A DNA stretch of 64,000 nucleotides from JBBRBB01 sp038206235. Its GTDB lineage: Bacteria > Bacteroidota > Bacteroidia > Chitinophagales > Chitinophagaceae. The notes under the pieces are model-generated. The model saw only the letters and a program-made list of their open reading frames with translations. It was not told where the DNA came from and did no database searches. The stretch spans positions 25,775 through 89,774 of the forward strand of contig JBBRBB010000018.1 in NCBI GenBank assembly GCA_038206235.1, written 5' to 3'. Position numbers and translations under genes: made by a program. Positions 35,901 through 42,917 of the stretch are shown here, piece by piece. Each line of letters starts with the position of its first letter. Position 1 is the stretch's first letter.

Positions 35901-37734
35901 GGGCAATTATACTTTAACGCTCATTGCACAGGGATATGGAACTTGCTATGACACCGTTTCAAAATATATTATATTGCAGGGACCAAAAGCGAATTTTACT
36001 TATTCTCCCTTGTCGGGATGCAATCCTCTTACAACAATATTCAACATAACTACCACAGGCTCTGTGCAAAACCTTTGGGATTTTGGAAATGGACTTACCC
36101 TTGTAAACAATGATACTACTATTACGTACACTTATACCACACCCGGTACGTATTTGCCCAAGCTTATTGTTACAGATGCTGCAGGTTGCGCTATATCGTT
36201 TGTAAATGCGGATACTATTACGGTGTATGGCGTGCAACCAGAATTTGTATGGATGCAGCAAAACAATGGCTGCGATTCTGTATTAATTAATTTTTCAGAT
36301 TCTTCAATAACAGCTTTCGATAAAATAAATACGTACAACTGGAATTTTGGAGACAGCACTTATTCATCTCTGGAAGATCCCTATCACTATTATAAAAAGT
36401 CAGGTGCATATATTGTTGACTTAACCATTTCAACAATAAAGGGATGTACGGCTACCTATACGGACACTTTAGATATTCAAATACATATTTCGCCTGATAT
36501 AGCAGCAACCATTCCTGATTCTGCCTGTGTATTATCTCCTGTAAGCTTCGAAGCAAATAACATTGAAAACCCGCCAGGCAAAATTCAATGGCTATGGCTT
36601 TTAGGTAATGGTGATAGTTCCATAATTCAGAACACGGATTACACCTATACAACTCCCGGAAATTATCTTGTGAGCTTGTATGCTACAAATGAATTTGGGT
36701 GCCAGGATTTTGTTCAGCAATCTTTAACTATTATGCCATTGCCGCCAATTGATGCAGGTATTGACTCTGTTATATGCCGCGGGCAATCCATTACACTTTT
36801 ACCTTCAGGCGCTGATTCTTATGCATGGATATATGATGCATCTTTAAGCTGTACTTATTGTACAAACACCATAGCCACTCCGGATTCTGCAAAAACATAT
36901 TTTGTTACGGGTAATAGTGCATTTGGCTGTAAGGCCACTGATTCTATTTTAATAGAGGTAAAGCAACCTGCAAATATTTTTGTTACAGGTCCTGATTCTG
37001 TTTGTTACGGAAATTCAGTTCAGCTTTCCGCAACAGGCGCTGAACTATTTACCTGGCAACCTTCAACAGGTGTTTCAGATCCGCAAAAGGGCGCCACTGT
37101 TGTAACGCCATTATCTACTACCACTTATTCAGTTATTGGCACAGATACGAAAGGCTGCTTTCATGATACGGCACAGTTTACAGTTCATGTAGTTCCATAC
37201 CCCGAAGTTAATATAGCTGAAAGCTTAGTAAGTATTTCTATTGGCTCAGGTTATCAAATAACAACAACTGGATCTTCTGATATAGTGCAATGGACATGGT
37301 CTCCGCCAAATGGGTTGTCATGTTTTAATTGTCCTCAACCTTATGCACAGCCTCAAAATACCACTGCTTATCAGGTAACTGTAGCTAACTCCAAAGGCTG
37401 TGTTTCTATTGACAGAATAAAAATCGAGGTGTTTTGCAATAAGGAGAATTTTTATATTCCAAATACATTTTCTCCTAATGGTGATAATATGAATGATTAT
37501 TTTTATCCGAGGGGAACCGGTTTATTTACAATTAAATCATTTAGAATATTCAACCGGTGGGGACAGATAGTATATGAAAAAGTAAACTTCTCTCCGAACG
37601 ATGCAGCTTCAGGATGGGATGGAAAATATGATGGTGCAGTTTTAAAGCCCGATGTTTTTGTATATGTTATAGAATTAGTTTGCGGCAATGGGTTTGTAAT
37701 ATCAACAAAGGGAAATGTTACTTTACTAAGATGA
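32926..37734 (+). CDS. Giant PKD-repeat surface protein with type B T9SS sorting domain (paralogue 2)
   Basis: A 1602-residue protein from the ATG at 32926. It has a signal peptide (ending GMAQ) and a mature start QLNANF, almost as in paralogue 1. About 15 PKD units follow in the same order, including the matching oddities: unit 1 has WDLGNG, unit 10 has WEYGD with a GPFNHIY ending, unit 13 has WDFGNG. Then come three Ig-like segments (AGIDSVICRGQ, TGPDSVCYGN, ISIGSGYQIT) and the C-terminal sorting domain (YIPNTFSPNGDNMNDYF, FRIFNRWGQIVYEK, KGNVTLLR). The near-identical architecture and length point to duplication of a whole gene. PorP/SprF starts 76 bases downstream and is the probable partner. 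Confidence 0.93.
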   Translation: MKKTKLYLRFLWMLSAFFLNKNGMAQLNANFTASVQQGCSPLVVQFTDLSTGNPTQWNWDLGNGATSIFQNPGAIYVVPGSYTVILTVTNAGGQSTITKTNYIVVYSNPQIDFSASPTEGCAPLPVQFKDKTIAGSGVVNSWLWDFGDGNNSTVQNPLHTYTLSDTFDVSLLVTNSAGCKASLLKPAIVKINGTVAADFTYTYANGCNMPVIIDFSNESSSTEALTYQWTFGDGGRSTQQNPSHTFSSSGSYNVTLIATNTSGCSDTAEQIVAIGAAQANFTISGDSCVGEPLLFKDSSSLTPLLVTWNFGDGTLDTGFQRKHIYTAPGVYKVSMTANFGNCVSTIQKTVTIANKPTADFSAGKHSSCQVPFTVQFTNNSTGADSYIWKFGDTAISTQVNPSHTYQQAGQYSVRLIAFNSNGCTDTLIKDGFVNLGPPQILGIDNLPASGCAPLSVKFKPNIYSPESIVLYQWTFGDGSASSNSSPLHIYSNTGAYDVSLIVTTQSGCADTLRIDSAVLVGTPPAANFDATPRDACAFTPIQFTDLSTGTITSWQWDFGDGGISFDQNPIHVYGDTGYFTVQLIVANNGCADTITFIDYIHTNPPVAKFTFKNSCSNPYDIRFIDNSIDALTWHWDFGDGDTSSLQNPSHTYAATGLYTVMLTVTNGSCSYTTSTIVPVSDNNILYNYLPANFCKYDSVTFIATNFDSTKTIFFNWNFGDGNESGFGSNYDTIQHSYKSAGTFTPFLISLDSLGCIDTVYDNSIQVIIYGPTARFTNLPGACVNSSLIFSDSSYTDNVHPIVQWIWEYGDSAADTLATGPFNHIYTTAGTYDVQLTIFDNNGCKDSILKNQAVIITDPVAYFSVSNPVSCSGSPVQFLDSSQGLSLNYLWDFGDGTTATDSLPSHLYSSTGNYSVGLKITDQFGCTDTVSKQAIITIVNPLADFTLTDSVFFCPPVSIQPNNLSQNFSSLLWNFGDGNTSAELSPLHVYTLPGNYTLTLIAQGYGTCYDTVSKYIILQGPKANFTYSPLSGCNPLTTIFNITTTGSVQNLWDFGNGLTLVNNDTTITYTYTTPGTYLPKLIVTDAAGCAISFVNADTITVYGVQPEFVWMQQNNGCDSVLINFSDSSITAFDKINTYNWNFGDSTYSSLEDPYHYYKKSGAYIVDLTISTIKGCTATYTDTLDIQIHISPDIAATIPDSACVLSPVSFEANNIENPPGKIQWLWLLGNGDSSIIQNTDYTYTTPGNYLVSLYATNEFGCQDFVQQSLTIMPLPPIDAGIDSVICRGQSITLLPSGADSYAWIYDASLSCTYCTNTIATPDSAKTYFVTGNSAFGCKATDSILIEVKQPANIFVTGPDSVCYGNSVQLSATGAELFTWQPSTGVSDPQKGATVVTPLSTTTYSVIGTDTKGCFHDTAQFTVHVVPYPEVNIAESLVSISIGSGYQITTTGSSDIVQWTWSPPNGLSCFNCPQPYAQPQNTTAYQVTVANSKGCVSIDRIKIEVFCNKENFYIPNTFSPNGDNMNDYFYPRGTGLFTIKSFRIFNRWGQIVYEKVNFSPNDAASGWDGKYDGAVLKPDVFVYVIELVCGNGFVISTKGNVTLLR

Positions 37735-37810
37735 AGAGTAAAAAAAATCATTAAAAAAAATATATTTTTCAAATGAAACTCCCTATCTTTAGTTACCAAT
37801 ATATCCAATT

Positions 37811-38842
37811 ATGAAAAACTTTACATTTTTTAGCACGCTTTTATTTGTATGTTTCATGCAAAAAGCTTCCGCTCAGGACCCGCATTTCTCCCAATTTTTT
37901 GAAGCGCCTCTTTTAAGAAACCCATCATTAGCAGGTTTATTTGCAGGTGATGTAAGAGTTCAGGCTGTGTACCGCAATCAATGGGGAAGTGTAACGATTC
38001 CTTATCAAACCACTTCCATAAATGCAGAATACAAACAGCCGCTTGGCAGGGGCAATGATTTTATTACAACAGGTTTCCAGGTTTTATACGATAAGGCGGG
38101 AACTACTAATTTTACTACTACCAATATTTTACCCGCAGTTAATTATCATAAATCACTCAACGGAGAAAAAAGCAAATACCTTTCGATGGGTATTATGGGT
38201 GGGTATGTGCAAAGACGTATAGATCGTTCTAAAATAACTACAAACAACCAGTTCGATGGGCAAGGCTATAATCCTTCTCTTGCTGATGGTGAAACGCTTA
38301 CACAATTCAGTTATCATTACTGGGATGGGAGCGTAGGCTTATCTTTTAATTCTTCGATTGGCGGCAGCGAAACAAATAATTATTTTGTTGGCGTAGCCTA
38401 TCATCATTTTAATAGACCTATCAATTCATTTTATGTGAATCCGCCGGTAGAATTAAGCCCAAAATGGGTAGCATCCGGGGGTGTGCGATTTTCACTTACA
38501 GAGATATCTTATATAACCCTGCAAAGTGATTATAGTAAACAGGGAGACTATTCTGAGGTGGTAGGCGGAGCTACTTTTTCACGCAAGTTTGGCGGGGAAG
38601 ATTATGATGAGCCGCTTTATACTCTACACTTTGGGGGCTACCTGAGATGGAAAGATGCATTTATTCCGGTTTTAAAATTAGATTACAATCCTTTTGCCAT
38701 AGCTGTTAGTTATGATGCAAATATTTCTCAATTAAAAACAGCGAGTCAGGGAAGAGGAGGCTTCGAAATATCCATTACTTATGCAGGATTTCTCGACCGT
38801 AACAACACAACAAAGAATGCAGTGCTATGTCCAAAATTTTAA
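37811..38842 (+). CDS. PorP/SprF-family type IX secretion outer-membrane protein
   Basis: A 343-residue protein. Residues 1-21 are a signal peptide ending KASAQ. The start of the mature protein, DPHFSQFFEAPLLRNPSLAGLF, is the family hallmark, followed by VQAVYRNQWGSVTIPYQT. The rest alternates polar and hydrophobic residues as in a 14-strand-type outer-membrane barrel. Relatives (SprF, PorP) help secrete or anchor T9SS type B cargo such as SprB. Placement right after the second PKD gene supports a dedicated pairing with these adhesins. Confidence 0.95.
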   Translation: MKNFTFFSTLLFVCFMQKASAQDPHFSQFFEAPLLRNPSLAGLFAGDVRVQAVYRNQWGSVTIPYQTTSINAEYKQPLGRGNDFITTGFQVLYDKAGTTNFTTTNILPAVNYHKSLNGEKSKYLSMGIMGGYVQRRIDRSKITTNNQFDGQGYNPSLADGETLTQFSYHYWDGSVGLSFNSSIGGSETNNYFVGVAYHHFNRPINSFYVNPPVELSPKWVASGGVRFSLTEISYITLQSDYSKQGDYSEVVGGATFSRKFGGEDYDEPLYTLHFGGYLRWKDAFIPVLKLDYNPFAIAVSYDANISQLKTASQGRGGFEISITYAGFLDRNNTTKNAVLCPKF

Positions 38843-38938
38843 TTATTGGAATCAATTTTATTGTGCAGTACCGTAAATATTAAGAAAATTTTATTTTACT
38901 TTTTTGTAATTAAGGATTTTTAAACTAATTTTACTTTG

Positions 38939-39319
38939 ATGATTAAAATTTTATTTCATAAAAAAATATCACTGACAAGAAAATTTATACTCACTGCATG
39001 TTTTTTAATATGCGGATGGTTTGTATATGCTGATGGAGTTAATGATTCATATTTCGATACTCAGGTGAAGATGGTAAAATGCTATCCTAATCCCGCTATC
39101 TCATTTATAAATTTGGAAGTCCCCGGTAATTTTGTTGCAAAGAACTACAGTCTGCAGATATATAGTTTTTCCGGGAAAAAAATGTTTGAAAAAGATATTA
39201 CCAACGCTAAAGTAACTGTAAACTTCTCTAATGATTTTTACCGGGGCGTTTATATTTACCACCTGCACGATAAAGCGGGAAAGATAATTGAAACAGGAAA
39301 GTTTCAGGTGGTGAGATAA
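38939..39319 (+). CDS. Small protein made of a signal anchor and a T9SS type A sorting domain
   Basis: A 126-residue protein from the ATG at 38939. Residues about 12-33 are a signal peptide or anchor (KFILTACFLICGWFVYA). After about 15 linker residues the remainder is a type A sorting domain: VKCYPNPAISFINLEV, SLQIYSFSGKKMFEK, FYRGVYIYHLHDKAGK and the ending ETGKFQVVR. There is almost no passenger region, which is unusual since the domain normally rides on an enzyme or adhesin. It could be a peptide-like surface product, a remnant of a larger gene, or a regulator of the sorting machinery. It follows PorP/SprF by about 95 bases. Confidence 0.8.
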   Translation: MIKILFHKKISLTRKFILTACFLICGWFVYADGVNDSYFDTQVKMVKCYPNPAISFINLEVPGNFVAKNYSLQIYSFSGKKMFEKDITNAKVTVNFSNDFYRGVYIYHLHDKAGKIIETGKFQVVR

Positions 39320-39620
39320 GGCTTACCGTTTTTATAATCCTCCTACCTCTTTACTTTTATATTTTTTTTCAGCAATTTTAAAAAAAGTTTGCGAAATAAA
39401 ATTAGATTCTAAGGTCATAAGGCTAAAGAGTATCTTATTATTTTTCTGATGGATGAATAAGATAAACAAAAAGATTGACGCAAAAAATGTGTATCAAAAA
39501 AAAATAATTTTGAAAACTTCACAACATTACAACTAACCAAAATTACAATTAGGTAAAACAAAATAAAATAAAAAGCGCCTTTTTTTTAAGACGCTTTTCT
39601 AATTTTATGATTGATGATTT
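39320..39620. other. Gap between convergent genes
   Basis: About 300 AT-rich bases without an open frame I trust. Near its right end is a bidirectional terminator hairpin, described next. Confidence 0.4.
39571..39598 (-). terminator. Bidirectional terminator at the end of the polysaccharide operon
   Basis: AAAAGCG (39571-39577) pairs with CGCTTTT (39592-39598). On the minus strand the stem is followed by TTTTTATTTTATTTT, so it should end the operon that closes at 39621. On the plus strand a weaker T-rich tail follows. Confidence 0.65.
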
Positions 39621-41120
39621 TTATGCGTAAGGTAATGGTGTTCCGGTTTGCCGCATTTGCTCCATTAACGGGGAATATGTATTAACCCTTTTTTTAGAAG
39701 AAATATATTGCGGATATATCCACTGAATGCAACATGCCATTACAAAGCATAGGTTATACCAAATGGCAGTTTCCCATATCCGGCTTACAAAAAGAGCCGA
39801 CACCATTAATATAAGATAACTTACAGATGGCGCTGCGAGTATAAGCATATTCCGGCTCAAAGCATATTTAAAGAGCCGGTAACTCCATTTTAAAACCGCC
39901 AAAAGAAAAGTAATATAAAATAGTAAACCAACTAATCCATACTCTACAGCCATTTCAAGATAGCTGTTGTGCATTACTTTATCATCAATGCCTGCGGGGG
40001 CATATTTTGCAACTGCCCCAATAGAAGCAGACTCATCGCCGCCCATTCCTAAAATCGGGTTTCTCTCCAATGCTTTTACTCCTGCATCCCAGTAATACCA
40101 GCGGTTACCGCCACCCTCTACCTCGGTCATATAAATGGCTCTTTGTATGGTTGGTGAACTAAGAGATAAATAAATGGCTAAAACTGCAACTATAGTAACG
40201 CCCAGCACAATAAGAAATTGATAATCTAACCGCCTGTTTTTTAAATTAACATAAAGACCCACGCAACTTACCAACGCAAAACAAAGTAAGCCATTTCTGG
40301 AGCCCATTTGCATAATCATAATAAACATTAATACAAGAGATATGAAAGCCAAAATTTTATTCCATATATATTCTTTTCTGGAGAAAAAAGTGATATACAT
40401 AAAAATACCGAGAGAAGATAGCTGCGAAGTAAAAGCGCCGTGGTGGGCATCACCCATTTGAAGAGTACCACCGCTGGCCGACGCTGCTGCACCACTTTGC
40501 ATACGTCCGTATACCAATAAGTATACACCCAAACATGTAACGATGAAAGGCGCCATTTTTCTTGAGAACTCCAGTGTTCTTATCAACATGGCTTTGGGAT
40601 AATTAATAAGCACCTTAAGGTAAATAAAGAAGAATGTTATTTTGAAAATCTTAACTACAGATTTTACTATAGGCTTCCACGTGGGCGCTCCAGCAAGCCC
40701 TTTATAATTATCAGTAGTATGCTGGTAATACACAAAACAACCGAGTATAATAAAAAAACCAAAGAGCACATAAAAGACAACAAACCGGTAGGGCACTATT
40801 TTGCTTTTTAATCTTAGCACATCAAAAAGCAAAAGAGGAGCCACGGAGGCAAGGGCTATAGATTCTGCGAAAGTATCCGTGTCAACTACATCTGTAATAA
40901 AGGCCCCCTGTGCTAATGGAATAGCCATAAACACAGGGAAGAAATAAGCCCTGTCGTAAGCAATAAGCGGCAAAGTTATAATCACTAAAGGGGTAGCTGT
41001 GGTTAATACAAGTGAAATCCATAATGCAAGGGAGAAAAGGGCAACAGTGAACCAAAAGGTTACGTCTTTTAGTTTTATGGTTACTCTGTTAGTTTGCAGT
41101 GCGCCATTAATTGGAAGCAT
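39621..41120 (-). CDS. O-antigen ligase-like membrane protein (Wzy/WaaL fold)
   Basis: A 499-residue protein with about 11-12 membrane segments and a large loop around residues 305-380 that contains RWYYWDAGVKALERNPILGMGG and HNSYLEMAVEYGLVGLLFY. The HNSYLE motif with the preceding GxG segment is typical of O-antigen ligases and polymerases of the Wzy_C superfamily. It may polymerise or attach polysaccharide chains at the periplasmic face. It is the last gene of the leftward exopolysaccharide operon. A perfect TATCTTTG box on the minus strand (41183-41190), 62 bases upstream, may give it its own promoter. Confidence 0.88.
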   Translation of the reverse strand: MLPINGALQTNRVTIKLKDVTFWFTVALFSLALWISLVLTTATPLVIITLPLIAYDRAYFFPVFMAIPLAQGAFITDVVDTDTFAESIALASVAPLLLFDVLRLKSKIVPYRFVVFYVLFGFFIILGCFVYYQHTTDNYKGLAGAPTWKPIVKSVVKIFKITFFFIYLKVLINYPKAMLIRTLEFSRKMAPFIVTCLGVYLLVYGRMQSGAAASASGGTLQMGDAHHGAFTSQLSSLGIFMYITFFSRKEYIWNKILAFISLVLMFIMIMQMGSRNGLLCFALVSCVGLYVNLKNRRLDYQFLIVLGVTIVAVLAIYLSLSSPTIQRAIYMTEVEGGGNRWYYWDAGVKALERNPILGMGGDESASIGAVAKYAPAGIDDKVMHNSYLEMAVEYGLVGLLFYITFLLAVLKWSYRLFKYALSRNMLILAAPSVSYLILMVSALFVSRIWETAIWYNLCFVMACCIQWIYPQYISSKKRVNTYSPLMEQMRQTGTPLPYA

Positions 41121-41216
41121 ATTAAAAAATTTAAGTTAGTTTATAATCAATAATACGTAAATTTTTTTTTCAGGATATAGCACAAAGATATTTAAAACTG
41201 CAAAACAAGAAAGGGC

Positions 41217-42776
41217 TTAACTAAAATTTGCATTCTCATCACTTTCAGATAGCTCAAATTCTTTTTCATCATTCAATTGTTCAGATGATTTTTTTCTTCC
41301 TTTTTTCTTTTTGAGCATTTCTACAATATCTTCCTGTATATATTCAATGTCGTTACCAAGTAAACGGGGTTTTCTTAAAAAAGCATACCCTGCTACCAGG
41401 CTAATTAAAGAGCTTACAATAATAAAGCTGGTGAGTTCATTTTTTAGAATAATATTAATGAGATAATATAATCCGTAGCAAGGTAAAATCCAGCAAACAG
41501 CAACTATCAGCCCTGAATAAAAGGGTTTAAAAACTAATTGCTTCCATGCATCGGGGAATATTCTTTTTTTAATAACGAGCATCATTTGAATATATGATAA
41601 AACGGTTGAAGCAAAAATCCCCCACCCTATTCCCACAAGCCCCTTCCATAAAAATCCCAGGTAAATAAAAATGCAAACCGCTATGGAGTTTATAATTTTT
41701 CTGTATAAGTTTACTCGTATTAATCCATGCACACGCATTAAGGTATCGCCAAGGCTGGCGCCCATGCGCATGGGCAGATTTAAAAAACATATTTGCATAA
41801 GCAAAACAGCATCGAGCCATTTATTTCCCAAAAGAATCAAAACGATGGGCTTGCTGAAAAGAATAAGAAATAAAGTTAAGGGAACCATTATCGTATTCAT
41901 AACAGATAAGGTACGTTCAAACACATTGTATACGCCTTTATAACCACCCATTTTCTTTACCATTGCAGGCATCATTACCCGCTGCACGGTATCGTACAAA
42001 AATCGCTGGGGGATATTCATAATGCGATACGTTCTGTCGAAAATTCCAAGCAAAGCTCTGCTTACAAGCTTTCCTACTTCGAGCACAATTCCAAAATTGG
42101 CTATATAATTATTTACACGTATTAGTGTTAAGCCGCTGCCGTAGCCCACCATATCTTTCCAGTGCTTCTTTGTAAAGCCAGCTTTTATTGGCACCGGCTC
42201 ATAATAAACGAATAGCAAAAATTTTGCGCTGAAATAAAATAGCTGTGAATAAACCAAAGACATATAGTTCATTCCTGTAAGCGCTAATAAAATACCGAAA
42301 ATATTGGAAAGAAGTAAAAAGACGCCATCACCCAAAAAAATTTTTTTGAACCTGAAATTTTTTTGAAGCAGGTTGAGAGATGCGGATGACATTGCACCAA
42401 AAATAAAAACAGTGGCAAAAATTCTAAGTGAACTGTTTAAGCCCGGCTCATCGTACAAAACAGCTATATATGGCGATGCTATAAAGAGAATTACATATAG
42501 TATCACAGATATAAGCAAGCCTGAATAAAAAGCTGCATTTACATGTTGCTTATCATGCTCCCTTTTTTGCAGCAAGGCATCTCCCATTCCGCCATCGCCC
42601 AAAATATTACCAATATTCATGAATGAATTTAAGATGGCAAAAATTCCAAGCTGAACTTTTGCATTGGGCAGTATGCGTGCCATAACAGCGTAATAAGCAA
42701 ACTGCGAAAAAGTTTTAACGGCCGCATTTAATATTTGCCAAACACCGGATTGAACTACCTGCTTTTTCTTAACCAT
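41217..42776 (-). CDS. Polysaccharide flippase (Wzx-like, Polysacc_synt_3)
   Basis: A 519-residue protein with about 14 membrane segments. It opens with SGVWQILNAAVKTFSQFAYYAVMARILP, typical of lipopolysaccharide-type flippases, and has LGDGGMGDALLQ soon after. The C-terminal 40 residues are charged and cytoplasmic (KKKKGRKKSSEQLNDEKEFE). It would carry lipid-linked repeat units to the periplasm for the ligase encoded next. A terminator-like hairpin lies upstream of its ATG, so part of its expression may depend on read-through or its own promoter. Confidence 0.88.
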   Translation of the reverse strand: MVKKKQVVQSGVWQILNAAVKTFSQFAYYAVMARILPNAKVQLGIFAILNSFMNIGNILGDGGMGDALLQKREHDKQHVNAAFYSGLLISVILYVILFIASPYIAVLYDEPGLNSSLRIFATVFIFGAMSSASLNLLQKNFRFKKIFLGDGVFLLLSNIFGILLALTGMNYMSLVYSQLFYFSAKFLLFVYYEPVPIKAGFTKKHWKDMVGYGSGLTLIRVNNYIANFGIVLEVGKLVSRALLGIFDRTYRIMNIPQRFLYDTVQRVMMPAMVKKMGGYKGVYNVFERTLSVMNTIMVPLTLFLILFSKPIVLILLGNKWLDAVLLMQICFLNLPMRMGASLGDTLMRVHGLIRVNLYRKIINSIAVCIFIYLGFLWKGLVGIGWGIFASTVLSYIQMMLVIKKRIFPDAWKQLVFKPFYSGLIVAVCWILPCYGLYYLINIILKNELTSFIIVSSLISLVAGYAFLRKPRLLGNDIEYIQEDIVEMLKKKKGRKKSSEQLNDEKEFELSESDENANFS

Positions 42777-42857
42777 TTTGCAATGCCGCTTTATTAAATG
42801 TTTGAGCGTATAACCTGTTTCAACAGCACAGGGAATTACAACGTTTTATAAAATATG

Positions 42858-42884
42858 AAGTGAGCAGGGATAGCCCGCTCACTT
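42858..42884 (-). terminator. Stem-loop between tyrosine kinase and flippase genes
   Basis: AAGTGAGC (42858-42865) pairs with GCTCACTT (42877-42884); the stem continues through GGG/CCC with one bulged A. It begins 34 bases after the kinase stop on the minus strand and is followed by a moderately T-rich stretch. It may attenuate read-through into the flippase gene. Confidence 0.55.
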
Positions 42885-42917
42885 ACTATTTATTCAATTC
42901 ATTATGATACAAAGAAA

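Noticed and set aside
35959..36261. 100-codon frame antisense to the second PKD gene
   Set aside because: Repetitive beta-sandwich coding DNA produces many such shadows; no independent support.
26162..37734. PKD units considered as DNA-level tandem repeats
   Set aside because: Units are similar as protein but diverged at the DNA level, with no identical repeated blocks.
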